Below, one piece after another: positions 37,705 to 46,679 of a stretch of DNA of 64,000 nt; the first letter of the stretch is position 1; each line of letters begins with the position of its first letter. Source of the stretch: Romboutsia maritimum (GTDB taxonomy: Bacteria; Bacillota; Clostridia; Peptostreptococcales; Peptostreptococcaceae); the NCBI RefSeq assembly GCF_002251085.2, contig NZ_NOJZ02000001.1, positions 124,001-188,000 on the forward strand. The letters run 5' to 3'. The notes beneath the pieces are model-generated. The model made no database searches, was not told the DNA's origin, and saw only the letters and a program-made list of their open reading frames with translations. The translations under genes were made by a program, and so were the position numbers.

Positions 37705-38095
37705 GATAAAACATTAAATATATGTATATTTTTGCATGACAATAAGATGTTTTTAAGTTACATTTTTTATAAAATCATTTAAATTTATCAACTATTTTAA
37801 AAAGTTCTATTTTATATCCTTTTTTAATAGTTACATCCAAATGTAAAAATATTTTATATATACACTGTGTTGATATAATTATATGCAGTTAAGTACATTT
37901 GAACAAAACATTTTATTTTACTTTCTATTATCTTTGCAATATCCATTTAAGAATGTTATTCCAAACTTAACAATTTTACATACTAAAAAGAATTTAGATA
38001 AGTTTATTTTTACACAAATTTATCTATGCTCTCATTCTTTTCAAGTCTATATAAATCAATTAATCATGGAAAGGACCATATACATACGCATTAAT
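37705..38095. other. Intergenic stretch, no supported gene
   Basis: AT-rich. A plus-strand frame opens at 37883 but runs into the terminator and the 3' end of the oppositely oriented oxidoreductase gene, so it is not accepted. No repeat or RNA structure was recognised. Confidence 0.5.
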
Positions 38096-38121
38096 AAAGA
38101 GTATGCTAATGCACACTCTTT
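38096..38121 (-). terminator. Terminator after the FAD oxidoreductase
   Basis: Stem AAAGAGTATGC/GCACACTCTTT with one mismatch and a 4-base loop, 5 bases past the oxidoreductase stop; only a modest T run follows. Confidence 0.65.
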
Positions 38122-38125
38122 ATTT

Positions 38126-39409
38126 TTATTTTATAATTTGCTTATCATATATTCCTTCAAGCCCAGACTTTTTAACCCTATCTTGTATAATGCCTTTATC
38201 AATAGTACAAAATCCTAATTCTTTCATCCTATTAAAATAAATACTTCCTGCAAATGTAAATCTTAATTTATCTCCATCTTCTTTATGCATTTCATTATTA
38301 GAATAAGATATAAAATCTCCTATTGCTAAGCTTGTTGGTAGTTGTAATAAATACATTCCTATACAATTTCTAGCCGCATTATGTCCAGCTAAACTTCCAG
38401 TACATATAGCTTCTGTATGACCAACATAAAATCCTGACTTTTCTCCTCCAACAAATAAATTATTAACACCTTTCACTCTCATATAATTATCCCTAGGCGC
38501 TACAGATAAATATCTAATAGAATTTCCTTTTCCTCCTGAATAAGGGTCCACTATTATAGCATCCTCAAAACCTGGTATCATCCTTAATTTCTCTAAATTA
38601 TAAAAAGGAGACATCAACTTTGCATGACCTGTATCTATTAAAACAATATTGTTTGCAAATGCAGGCAATGCATATTGTTGACATACCTTTATATCTAATT
38701 TTTCTTCATTTCTAAATTCTTCAGGAAGTGGTATTACTGCACAACCTTTTTCTTTTAACTCATCTTGTATATCCTGACGTAAAGACTCTTTTAATATCTT
38801 CATAGAACCACTAAAAGCTCCATAATCTCCATTTTTTCTTCTTCCAACCATATCTTCAACACCACATCTAGATGTTATACTTACCCTTCCTCCAAAAGAT
38901 GGACATCTTAAAACACACATAGCACATCCATTTCCATACTTTGTACAATTTCCCATAGGACCTGATGAGCCTGTTGTCTCTACGAATGATTCACCATATA
39001 TTTTTTCTCCATCTTCTAGAGTTACAGCTTTTATGTTTTTATCTTCTATTTCAACATCTACAACTCTACTAAAAAATCTTACTTCAATACCCATTCCTCT
39101 TATCATTTTCCTTATTGGATTTTCAATTTTAGTTACATTATATATCGTCGCATGATTATGCCCTGGAAAGTCTATATTTTGATGTGTACTATATTTATCA
39201 GTTAATTCAAACAATTCCTTCGCACCCATAGCTATTGCTTCTTCAGTAGCTGTATATCTTCCATTATTTCTCATTATCCCCCCAACATTACCTAATCCTA
39301 ACAACAAATCCGTTCTTTCTAAAATAATAACTTCTGCTCCTGCTTTTTTAGCACTTATAGCAGCTGCACATCCGGCCCAGCCACCACCAATTACAACAAC
39401 TTTAGCCAT
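38126..39409 (-). CDS. FAD-dependent oxidoreductase with a Cys-rich motif
   Basis: An N-terminal dinucleotide-binding motif VIGGGWAGCAAA (residues 5-16) and a C-terminal FAD signature (NNLFVGGEKSGFYVGHTEA, near residue 330) place it in the GidA/TrmFO-like flavoprotein superfamily. CAMCVLRCPSFGG near residue 165 could bind metal or a cluster, or be redox active. It is 427 residues, cytoplasmic, and starts after AAAGGGGG. It follows the PyrK-like gene by 25 bases, so that protein is the likely electron partner. Substrate unknown. A decayed 3' copy lies at 34217-34285. Confidence 0.85.
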   Translation of the reverse strand: MAKVVVIGGGWAGCAAAISAKKAGAEVIILERTDLLLGLGNVGGIMRNNGRYTATEEAIAMGAKELFELTDKYSTHQNIDFPGHNHATIYNVTKIENPIRKMIRGMGIEVRFFSRVVDVEIEDKNIKAVTLEDGEKIYGESFVETTGSSGPMGNCTKYGNGCAMCVLRCPSFGGRVSITSRCGVEDMVGRRKNGDYGAFSGSMKILKESLRQDIQDELKEKGCAVIPLPEEFRNEEKLDIKVCQQYALPAFANNIVLIDTGHAKLMSPFYNLEKLRMIPGFEDAIIVDPYSGGKGNSIRYLSVAPRDNYMRVKGVNNLFVGGEKSGFYVGHTEAICTGSLAGHNAARNCIGMYLLQLPTSLAIGDFISYSNNEMHKEDGDKLRFTFAGSIYFNRMKELGFCTIDKGIIQDRVKKSGLEGIYDKQIIK

Positions 39410-39434
39410 GATATCCCCCTTTATTAATCAAATT

Positions 39435-40400
39435 TTATTTTAATGTTTTTAAAAATTCTCTACTATCTATTTGTGATTTACATGATTTCATTTTTTCTCC
39501 GTTTATTCTTACTGTACAAGCTCCACAGATACCTTCCCCACAACAAATTAAATTATTATTAGAAATAGACAGTTTAATGTCTTCACTTACTTCATCTACT
39601 ATATTCATAATTATTTTATTAAAATTATTGCATCCTCCACTGTACACAAATTTCACATTATTTCTACTTAAATAATCTGATATGAAATTTTTATCTTCAA
39701 AAACATTTACTATACTTATATTTATTCCCATTTGTTGTATTTTATTTTTCACTTCTTCTAAAATTATGGATTGACTATTAAAAATCACTTCTACTTTATT
39801 CTTATTTTCTAAAAGTTTTTTTATAATATTTATAGCACTCACCTGTGATAATCCATTTAGTATAACTAAACAATTTTCTTGATTTGTATTATTTAAGCCT
39901 CTGGTTCCAAATACACCATTATAATATGGTCCCTTTACCCATACTTCATCAAAATTAATTATTGATTTCGTCTTTATTCCCATAGATTTAATAACAACTT
40001 CTATATAACTTTCTTGTGTATTAACATCCATTACAGATATTGGTGCATTAAATATATCACTGTTTTTATCTTTACTCTTTAATAAAACATATGCCCCCGG
40101 ACTCTTTAATTCACCTACAATATTTTTAGGTACTTGTATTTTTATAAAAAATAAATCTTCCTCTATTTTCTTTACTTGAGCTATTTTACATAAATGTTCT
40201 TGTCTTTCGCATATAGATAAATTTTTATTATGTTGTACTTCACTGTAAATGCATACTCCTTGCCATACACAGTCACAAGTTTTTTTCCCTCTTAATAAAC
40301 TACATTTTATACAATCTCCAGAATAAGCTAGATGACATGGACAATATTTACTGCCTGCATCAGCACATGATTGAATATTAACATTCCCCACACTATACAC
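39435..40400 (-). CDS. PyrK-like FAD/NAD and [2Fe-2S] electron-transfer protein with Cys-rich N-terminus
   Basis: Central part (about residues 70-290) resembles the ferredoxin-reductase-like dihydroorotate dehydrogenase electron-transfer subunit. The C-terminus has the PyrK-type [2Fe-2S] site: C-x4-C-x2-C in CCGEGICGAC, then the Cys in MKSCK. The first 70 residues add about ten cysteines (CPC ... CIKC ... CDC ... C), suggesting further cluster or zinc binding. No pyr gene is near, so a pyrimidine role is unlikely. It probably passes electrons to or from the FAD oxidoreductase downstream. GTG at 40400 or 40391 may be the start. Confidence 0.82.
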   Translation of the reverse strand: MYSVGNVNIQSCADAGSKYCPCHLAYSGDCIKCSLLRGKKTCDCVWQGVCIYSEVQHNKNLSICERQEHLCKIAQVKKIEEDLFFIKIQVPKNIVGELKSPGAYVLLKSKDKNSDIFNAPISVMDVNTQESYIEVVIKSMGIKTKSIINFDEVWVKGPYYNGVFGTRGLNNTNQENCLVILNGLSQVSAINIIKKLLENKNKVEVIFNSQSIILEEVKNKIQQMGINISIVNVFEDKNFISDYLSRNNVKFVYSGGCNNFNKIIMNIVDEVSEDIKLSISNNNLICCGEGICGACTVRINGEKMKSCKSQIDSREFLKTLK

Positions 40401-40614
40401 TTCCTTAAAATGATATTTTCAAATGTCTTAAACTATATACTATTAATTTATTAAATTTACTTTATTTTGTTACATCGGATAAGTTTTTTTAATACTTCTA
40501 TTTTTAATTTTTTCAAAATATAATATAGTATAATTAAATTACTATATATCAAATTTAACTTCTTTGAATATAATTAAATAAACATGTATTAAATTTATTA
40601 TAGGAGAGAATTTT

Positions 40615-41283
40615 ATGGATGGTATCTTTCTTTTTTCTAAAGAACACTTAATAATTCTTTTATTCTTTGCATTATTTTTAAGCATTTGTCCTAAGTTAAC
40701 TAAAAATTTATTGCCTTATAGTTATTTTGTTGAAAAAATAATATGTTGTCTAATTTTTTTAGAAATTTTATTTGAACAAGCTTCAATTTTCTCAATGGGT
40801 GATTATAATATTCTTAATTCATTACCTATTGATATCAGCAGATTTACTGCTTATGTATGTATATTAATATTATTATTTAAGCAGTATGAGCTTTTCAACG
40901 TGTTTTTTTCATGGAGTTTAGTTTGCTCTATTGGAGAAGTGATTTTTTTCAAAAATATTGAATACAAATTTCCTAATTTCCTTTATTTTTCTTATCTATT
41001 TTCTAAATGCTTACTAATATATGCAAATGTATATTTAGTAGAAGTCAGAAAATTTAAGATTAATAAAAACGCTTTAAAAGATAATTTGTTAATGTGTATT
41101 ATTTATTTTTCGTTTATATTCTTATTAAATAAAATCACCGATTCTACTTACTGTTATAGTTTTTCAAGTCATAATATAATAAGTATTTTACTATTTATGT
41201 TTCTAACAACATTACTATATATTCCAACATTGCTATCGGATAATAATAATTTTAATTTCAAATTAAAAAGAAAGAGTAAATGA
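40615..41283 (+). CDS. YwaF-like integral membrane protein
   Basis: Plus strand, 222 residues with about six or seven hydrophobic segments. FSKEHLIILLFFALFL at the start and LPIDISRFTAYVCILIL in the middle recall the YwaF family (TIGR02206), whose function is unknown to me. The start follows AGGAGAG. It is alone and converges with pepA at a shared terminator. Family placement is tentative. Confidence 0.6.
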   Translation: MDGIFLFSKEHLIILLFFALFLSICPKLTKNLLPYSYFVEKIICCLIFLEILFEQASIFSMGDYNILNSLPIDISRFTAYVCILILLFKQYELFNVFFSWSLVCSIGEVIFFKNIEYKFPNFLYFSYLFSKCLLIYANVYLVEVRKFKINKNALKDNLLMCIIYFSFIFLLNKITDSTYCYSFSSHNIISILLFMFLTTLLYIPTLLSDNNNFNFKLKRKSK

Positions 41284-41287
41284 AAGG

Positions 41288-41325
41288 AGCTGTTTCAAAA
41301 TAATATCTCGCATTTTGAAACAGCT
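41288..41325. terminator. Bidirectional terminator between the YwaF-like gene and pepA
   Basis: Fourteen-base stem AGCTGTTTCAAAAT/ATTTTGAAACAGCT with a 10-base loop, followed by T's on the plus strand and less clearly on the minus strand. Confidence 0.85.
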
Positions 41326-41333
41326 TTTTAAAA

Positions 41334-42767
41334 TTATATATTTTGAGCTAAATAAAATAAAGTTCTTACTCCTTCTCCTGTAGCTCCCTTTTCTTTATAT
41401 CCATCAGATTTAGATGATACACTTGTTCCTGCTATATCCATGTGTATCCAAGGAATATCATTTACAAATTCTCCAACAAATAAACCTGCTGTTATACAAC
41501 CACCTTCTCTTGATCCACTATTTCTAAGGTCTGCTTCACTACCCTTTATTATTTTTTTATACTCATCAAATACAGGCATTTTCCATATTTTTTCTCCTGA
41601 TAATTTAGATGCGTTTTCTAAAATATCAAAAAACTCATTATCATTTGTAACTATTGGAGTTGCAATACTTCCCAATGCTACTACTGCTGCTCCAGTTAAT
41701 GTTGCTATATCTACAACTTTAGTTACTTTTTCATTATTTATAACATAATATATAGCATCTGCTAAAGTTAATCTTCCTTCTGCATCTGTATTTAATATCT
41801 CAATAGTTTTTTTGCTCATAGACGTTATTATATCTCCTGGCTTATAAGCATTTCCAGATATAGAATTTTCACAAGCTGCAATAACAGCAACTACATTTTT
41901 ATTTAATTTTGAACATGATATAGCACACATAGCTCCTATTACACTTGCAGCACCACCCATATCAGTTTTCATATCTAACATAGAGCTATTCGGCTTTATA
42001 GAATATCCACCTGAATCATACGTTAATCCTTTACCAACAAGACCTAAAATTTCTTTATTTTCTTTATCTCCTAAATACCTCATAACTATAAATCTAGGCT
42101 TATTAGTTGATCCTGATGCTACAGCTAAAAATGCATTCATCTGCAAATCTTTAATTTTATCTTCTTCATATATCTCTACATCAAATCCATATTCCTCTCC
42201 TAAGCTAACAACTTCATTAGCTAAAGTTTCAGGATATATAATATTAGAAGGTTCATTTACTAAATTTCTTGCTATTATAGTACTTTTAGCAAGTAATTCT
42301 GCTTTTTCTATTTCTTTAGTAAAATCTATTTCTGTATTTATATTTACGTTATGTATTTCCTTTTCTTTTTCAGTTTTATATTTATCAAATTTGTAATTTC
42401 CAAGTATTATACCCTCTATTAATGCTTGTGTTTCTTCTTTTTCTAACTTAAGGTTAAAAATATCTAAATCTTTTATTTCAGCTTTTGATTTTTTTATAAT
42501 TAATCTTGCTTTTTTAGCTAGATTTCCACCTACTACCCTTAATTTTTCACTATCTAGTTTTTCTTTTACTCCAAGACCTACCAAACATACATTTATAAAT
42601 TTTCCATCTATAAATGCCTTAATATTTTCTATTTCATTATATTTACCTTCAAATTCATCACTTAATTCTTTTAAATTATTAGAAACCGTTTCTCCTTCAA
42701 ATAAAGTTACTGCTATTATAGAATCTTTTAAATCTTCTATCTTATTATTTAATAAATTTATATTCAT
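41334..42767 (-). CDS. pepA: Leucyl aminopeptidase (M17)
   Basis: Cytosolic two-metal aminopeptidase that releases N-terminal residues from peptides. The M17 signature NTDAEGRLTLADA (near residue 325) and GKGLTYDSGGYSIKPN (metal-binding lysine and aspartate) are complete, in a 477-residue chain with the usual N-terminal domain. Normally a hexamer. It stands alone after its promoter region, downstream of a MarR gene with a gap of 79 bases. Confidence 0.96.
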   Translation of the reverse strand: MNINLLNNKIEDLKDSIIAVTLFEGETVSNNLKELSDEFEGKYNEIENIKAFIDGKFINVCLVGLGVKEKLDSEKLRVVGGNLAKKARLIIKKSKAEIKDLDIFNLKLEKEETQALIEGIILGNYKFDKYKTEKEKEIHNVNINTEIDFTKEIEKAELLAKSTIIARNLVNEPSNIIYPETLANEVVSLGEEYGFDVEIYEEDKIKDLQMNAFLAVASGSTNKPRFIVMRYLGDKENKEILGLVGKGLTYDSGGYSIKPNSSMLDMKTDMGGAASVIGAMCAISCSKLNKNVVAVIAACENSISGNAYKPGDIITSMSKKTIEILNTDAEGRLTLADAIYYVINNEKVTKVVDIATLTGAAVVALGSIATPIVTNDNEFFDILENASKLSGEKIWKMPVFDEYKKIIKGSEADLRNSGSREGGCITAGLFVGEFVNDIPWIHMDIAGTSVSSKSDGYKEKGATGEGVRTLFYLAQNI

Positions 42768-42846
42768 AAATCCTCCCTATATTAAAATTATTATTAATTT
42801 TTAAAAAAACTACTCTTTATTTAAAGGTAGCCTTGACTAGTTTCAC

Positions 42847-43287
42847 TTAAAATAGTTTTGCCATTATAGGTTCAATATTTTTTAATGAATCATACATTAT
42901 TTGTTTATCTTCTTCATTTAAAACTTCTATTCTACTACTTAAAATCTCTACTAATTTATTTATTTCTATTTTTAATACCTCTTCACCATACTCTGTTATT
43001 CCGTAAAAAGTATTTCTTCTATCTCTACTATCTTCTTCTCTATAGACATAATTTTGATCTACTAGTTTATTCAATAATATACATAAGCTTGAAGTTGACA
43101 CATACAACTTTTTACTTAAATTTTTAAGTTCAATTTTTTTAAATTCCCTCATACTTATTAATGCAAAGAATTGTCTTTCTGTTAAAATTCTTTCTTTTGA
43201 ATACCTATCTTGATTAATTACTTTTAAAAAATCATGAAAATAATTCATATTTTTCATCATCAACACCGAAATGTCTCTGTTTTCCAT
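42847..43287 (-). CDS. MarR family transcriptional regulator
   Basis: 146-residue winged-helix regulator: helix-turn-helix KNLSKKLYVSTSSLCILLNKLVDQNYVYREEDSRDRR (about residues 58-95), with the wing Asp-Arg pair DSRDRR typical of MarR. There is no co-transcribed efflux gene; pepA follows after a gap. Target genes and ligand cannot be deduced. It may sense oxidants or phenolics like other MarR proteins, but that is only family knowledge. Confidence 0.9.
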   Translation of the reverse strand: MENRDISVLMMKNMNYFHDFLKVINQDRYSKERILTERQFFALISMREFKKIELKNLSKKLYVSTSSLCILLNKLVDQNYVYREEDSRDRRNTFYGITEYGEEVLKIEINKLVEILSSRIEVLNEEDKQIMYDSLKNIEPIMAKLF

Positions 43288-43405
43288 AAATCCACCTCAA
43301 ATACAGACTAATAAATCTTATCCTGAAACTATAAGTCTCTCTTTTTTTTAAAAAATTTTTAATTCTTTTTAATTATTATACTATATGTATATATTATTAT
43401 CTATT

Positions 43406-43452
43406 GAAATTATTTTTAATTAAAATTATTTTTAATTAAAATTATTTTTAAC
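43406..43452. repeat. Three tandem copies of a 16-base AT-only unit
   Basis: The unit AAAATTATTTTTAATT is repeated three times, with one base missing at the start of the first copy and one change at the end of the third. It lies between the ytfJ terminator and the MarR promoter region. No function is evident; slippage is a sufficient explanation. Confidence 0.75.
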
Positions 43453-43456
43453 TAAA

Positions 43457-43499
43457 ACAAAACATTACCTAATAATAACTATTATAGGTAATGTTTTGT
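43457..43499 (-). terminator. Intrinsic terminator after ytfJ
   Basis: Fourteen-base perfect stem ACAAAACATTACCT/AGGTAATGTTTTGT, 15-base loop, T-rich on the minus strand, starting 3 bases past the gene. Confidence 0.85.
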
Positions 43500-43501
43500 A
43501 A

Positions 43502-43933
43502 TTAATTTTTTTTCTTATTTGATTTCTTCTCATTCTTAGATAATTTTTGAATTTTTTCTATTATTTTAGGTGTTACTGTAAGAATATTATCTATTAAGTT
43601 TATATTATCGTCTAAACTCATTAATCTAGTTTCTCCATTTTCTACAACTACAAATGCAACTGGTTGAACTGTTATTGCCCCTGCACTACCTCCTGCAAAA
43701 TTCGTATCGTTTTTTTCTTCTTTTTTAGGTTCTATTTTTTTCTCTTCTTTGTCATATCCTTTGGAGTATTCGCCTCCTCCTATACCAAATCCAATAGTAA
43801 CCTTCGAAATAGGTACCACTACTGTTGTTTCTGTTCTTATAGGATCACCTATAATAGTATTTGCATCTATAGATCCTTTAATAGTTTCAAGAGTTGTTTC
43901 CATAAGACTTTGAATTGACCCTGTCGCTCTCAT
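43502..43933 (-). CDS. ytfJ: GerW/YtfJ family sporulation protein
   Basis: Spore protein family linked to germination in Bacillus. The core GDPIRTETTVVVPISKVTIGFGIGGGEY and the later AGGSAGAITVQPVAFVVV are diagnostic; the protein ends in a Lys-rich tail. ATG 43933 (start MRATGS) is supported by AAAGGTG; an in-frame GTG at 43942 is less likely. It overlaps the end of the YtfI-like gene by 47 bases, so expression is coupled. Confidence 0.93.
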   Translation of the reverse strand: MRATGSIQSLMETTLETIKGSIDANTIIGDPIRTETTVVVPISKVTIGFGIGGGEYSKGYDKEEKKIEPKKEEKNDTNFAGGSAGAITVQPVAFVVVENGETRLMSLDDNINLIDNILTVTPKIIEKIQKLSKNEKKSNKKKN

Positions 43934-44513
43934 TATTATCACCTTTCTTATAATTCTTTATATAAATTTTGTACATAACTATTCCCAAATAAATTAAATC
44001 TTTTATAGTTGGCTTCATATGTATTTTAATATGAGTTATTATATAACTATTTGTGAAATCAGGCTTAAACCCTAAATAAATCTTTTTAGCAGTTATTATA
44101 TTTGCCAAGTTTCCATAAATAATATTTATAACTAAACATATAAAAGAAGTAAATTTCATACATGTACTTCCAATTTCGATATTTGAATAAAATTCATATA
44201 CTCTCAAGTTTTCTGTTAGTTTATAAATTATTGCTAAATCCGTTTTAAGCAAACGAATTTTACGTTTAGATTTATTTTCTCCTTTCTTTTTTGTTTTTTG
44301 TTTTTCACTCTTTTTAGGATAAATTTGTTTTTTTATATTTATTAATCCCATAATATACTTTATATTAAGTTTAATACTTATATCTTCATTGTTTACATCT
44401 ATAGTAATTATTATGTTAAGTGCTATTTTACAAAACAATACTATTAATATTATTGATAAAAACATAAATAATAATACACCTATAGGAATTTTAAATATTT
44501 CATTATATCTCAT
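43887..44513 (-). CDS. DUF2953 (YtfI-like) membrane-associated protein
   Basis: 208 residues: one N-terminal membrane segment (about 9-31), a basic middle (many Lys), a hydrophobic stretch (SFICLVINIIYGNLANI) and a C-terminal region typical of DUF2953. In Bacillus the corresponding ytfI lies directly before ytfJ, as here. The C-terminal 15 codons run over the start of ytfJ. Function unknown; it is linked to sporulation only by neighbourhood. The ribosome binding site is weak. Confidence 0.75.
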   Translation of the reverse strand: MRYNEIFKIPIGVLLFMFLSIILIVLFCKIALNIIITIDVNNEDISIKLNIKYIMGLINIKKQIYPKKSEKQKTKKKGENKSKRKIRLLKTDLAIIYKLTENLRVYEFYSNIEIGSTCMKFTSFICLVINIIYGNLANIITAKKIYLGFKPDFTNSYIITHIKIHMKPTIKDLIYLGIVMYKIYIKNYKKGDNNESDRVNSKSYGNNS

Positions 44514-44591
44514 ATTACTATTATTTTCTAAATAATAATTATGTATACTTTAATTTTAAAGTTATTTAGATTTTTAAATTTTTCATTAAAA

Positions 44592-44629
44592 AAAAGAACC
44601 AAATTCTTATAAATGATTTTGGTTCTTTT
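44592..44629 (-). terminator. Intrinsic terminator after scpB
   Basis: Twelve-base stem AAAAGAACCAAA/TTTGGTTCTTTT, 14-base loop, run of eight T's on the minus strand, 4 bases past scpB. Confidence 0.88.
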
Positions 44630-44632
44630 CTT

Positions 44633-45169
44633 CTATTTAACTTCAATATCTTGATATTTTTCAATAGGCGGTAAATATTCTAGCTTTTCTATATTCAATA
44701 ATTTTAAAAATTCATCTGTTGTTCTATATATAATAGGCTTTCCTATTTTATTAAGTCTTCCAGCTTCTATTATAAGATCATTTTCTAAAAGAGTTTGAAG
44801 TACCTTATCGCATTTAACTCCTCTTATATTTTCTATTTCAACCTTTGTTATAGGTTGTTTATATGCTATTATAGTCAATGTCTCTAAAGTTGCTTGACTT
44901 AAAGTTTTCTTTTTCTTAGGTTCAAGTACCTTTTTTATATAATCAGCATAATCCTTATTCGTACACATCTGATATTTATTTTCAAGCTTTATTATCTGTA
45001 TCCCTCTATTGTTATCTTTATATTCATCTATAAGGGAATTTAGCATAAACTCTATCTCTTTTGACGAAAGTTCTTCATTAACTATATAATTTAATTCTTT
45101 TATGCTTATCGGTTCTCCATATGCAAACATAACTGATTCTATAATATATTTTATTTCTTCTCTCTTCAT
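44633..45169 (-). CDS. scpB: Segregation and condensation protein ScpB
   Basis: Winged-helix partner of ScpA and SMC in chromosome compaction. The 178-residue sequence shows ESVMFAYGEPISIKELN and LSQATLETLTIIAYKQPITKVEIENIRG, both characteristic. It lies 4 bases after scpA and ends at a strong terminator. The SMC gene is not in this window. Confidence 0.96.
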   Translation of the reverse strand: MKREEIKYIIESVMFAYGEPISIKELNYIVNEELSSKEIEFMLNSLIDEYKDNNRGIQIIKLENKYQMCTNKDYADYIKKVLEPKKKKTLSQATLETLTIIAYKQPITKVEIENIRGVKCDKVLQTLLENDLIIEAGRLNKIGKPIIYRTTDEFLKLLNIEKLEYLPPIEKYQDIEVK

Positions 45170-45173
45170 TTTA

Positions 45174-45890
45174 TCACTCCGAGCTCTTTTTTATTAGTAT
45201 ATCATCAAAGAATAAATCTTGTACAACTATTATCTCTTTTGATTTTATTAATTCTAGTATAGATAAAAAAGTAGCTATTATTTCATCTTTATCACAATTT
45301 TCTATGATATTTGTAAACTTTACTTCTTCTTTATTTTTTATAACATCTCTTATATATGTTATTTTTTCTTCAACAGATATTATTCTTCCTCTAACAATTT
45401 TAGTAAGTCTCTCATCCTTTTCAGATTCTTCTTCTGATGATTTTACTTTTAAAATATAAGGAAGTATATTTTTTATAGCTTCTATAGATATTTCCTCTAG
45501 GTCTATTTTATCATCTATTATTATTTCTTCTTTATTCCTATAAAATACTTCATTTATATAGCTTATATTTTCTCTAATATCTTGTGAAGCTAGCTTATAT
45601 TTCTTATATTCTTCTAGTTTTTCCATAAGTTCTAATCTTGGATCTTCTTCTTCATCTCTTTGCATATATAATAAATACTTTGACTTTATTTCAAGAAGCT
45701 TAGATGCCATGGTTATAAACTCACTTGTAATTTCCAAGTCCATTTTATCTAACATTTCCAAATAATGAAGATATTGTTTTGTTATTTCAATTATAGATAT
45801 ATCCTTTATATCAATCTTATGCTTAGATATTAAGTCATATAATAAATCTAGTGGACCCTCATAAATTTGTAATTGTATATTATATTTCAT
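45174..45890 (-). CDS. scpA: Segregation and condensation protein ScpA
   Basis: Kleisin subunit bridging the SMC heads. The N-terminal YEGPLDLLYDLISKHKIDIKDISI is the family hallmark, with a central acidic linker and a C-terminal winged helix (ENCDKDEIIATFLSILELIK). Length 238 fits. It is 28 bases after the M50 peptidase gene, so transcription of protease-scpA-scpB may be joint. Confidence 0.97.
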   Translation of the reverse strand: MKYNIQLQIYEGPLDLLYDLISKHKIDIKDISIIEITKQYLHYLEMLDKMDLEITSEFITMASKLLEIKSKYLLYMQRDEEEDPRLELMEKLEEYKKYKLASQDIRENISYINEVFYRNKEEIIIDDKIDLEEISIEAIKNILPYILKVKSSEEESEKDERLTKIVRGRIISVEEKITYIRDVIKNKEEVKFTNIIENCDKDEIIATFLSILELIKSKEIIVVQDLFFDDILIKKSSE

Positions 45891-45918
45891 ATATCTCCCT
45901 CTTATTTTCTATAATATA

Positions 45919-46515
45919 TTATATAAAATAGAAAAATCTTACTATTTTCCATAACACAGCATGTATAGGACTTATTATTATTCTATATGCCCCTGTAAAT
46001 ATTACTATTAAAAGTATAATATTACTCATACTTTCATATTTATATACATATTCACTCCATTTGTATGGTATAAAAGTAGATATTACTCCCCATCCATCAA
46101 GAGGTGGAATTGGAAGTAAGTTAAATGCTGCAAAACCTAAATTATAAAGAATAGTTGTATAAGCTATAAGATTGATAGCATACATATTTACATATTTATT
46201 AATTAAAACACAAACAATTGCTGTAATCACATTTGCTACAACACCTGCAAGAGATACTATTAAATTTCCTACTTTATAATTTTTAAAATTACTTGAATTA
46301 ACCGGAACTGGCTTTGCCCAACCTATATGAACTATTATCATCGCAATTAAACCAATTGGGTCTACATGTCTTGATGGGTTTAATGTCATTCTTCCCTGCA
46401 TTTTAGCTGTATCATCACCTAATAAATGAGCCGCATAAGCATGGCCGAATTCATGTACTGATATTGCTACTGCTATTGCTACTAAACTTGCTAATATATC
46501 ATTTAATGAACTCAT
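45919..46515 (-). CDS. Site-2 protease-type membrane peptidase (M50)
   Basis: Intramembrane zinc protease of the small YwhC/YdiL type. HEFGHAYAAHLLGD (residues 21-34) gives the HExxH zinc motif inside the first hydrophobic segment, and NLLPIPPLDGWGV near residue 135 is the NPxPPLDG-type second site. The 198-residue protein has about five to six membrane segments and no PDZ domain. It directly precedes scpA. Substrate unknown. Confidence 0.92.
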   Translation of the reverse strand: MSSLNDILASLVAIAVAISVHEFGHAYAAHLLGDDTAKMQGRMTLNPSRHVDPIGLIAMIIVHIGWAKPVPVNSSNFKNYKVGNLIVSLAGVVANVITAIVCVLINKYVNMYAINLIAYTTILYNLGFAAFNLLPIPPLDGWGVISTFIPYKWSEYVYKYESMSNIILLIVIFTGAYRIIISPIHAVLWKIVRFFYFI

Positions 46516-46619
46516 AATTTTCCTCTCCTAAATAACAATTTTAATACTATTATACCAATTTATAAAATTATAATCAAAACTTTTATGTATGTTGCTTTTT
46601 TGCGACTAAAATAGTCATT

Positions 46620-46666
46620 AAAACAATCTAAAAAAGAAGTCAAATGACTCCTTTTTAGATTGTTTT
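46620..46666 (-). terminator. Intrinsic terminator after the carboxypeptidase
   Basis: Fifteen-base stem AAAACAATCTAAAAA/TTTTTAGATTGTTTT with a 17-base loop, downstream of the D-alanyl-D-alanine carboxypeptidase gene. Confidence 0.8.
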
Positions 46667-46679
46667 AAATTTAAATTGT

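Noticed and set aside
37883-38218. Plus-strand frame of 111 codons
   Set aside because: It has no clear ribosome binding site, reads through the hairpin terminator and the 3' end of the opposite oxidoreductase gene, and has biased Phe/Leu/Ile composition typical of AT-rich noise.
39435-40400. Annotation as dihydroorotate dehydrogenase subunit PyrK of pyrimidine synthesis
   Set aside because: No pyrD or other pyr gene is adjacent, and the N-terminal Cys-rich domain is not part of PyrK; only the family similarity is kept.
43406-43452. Tandem AT repeat as a CRISPR-like array
   Set aside because: Units are directly adjacent with no spacers, are only 16 bases long, and no cas gene is near.
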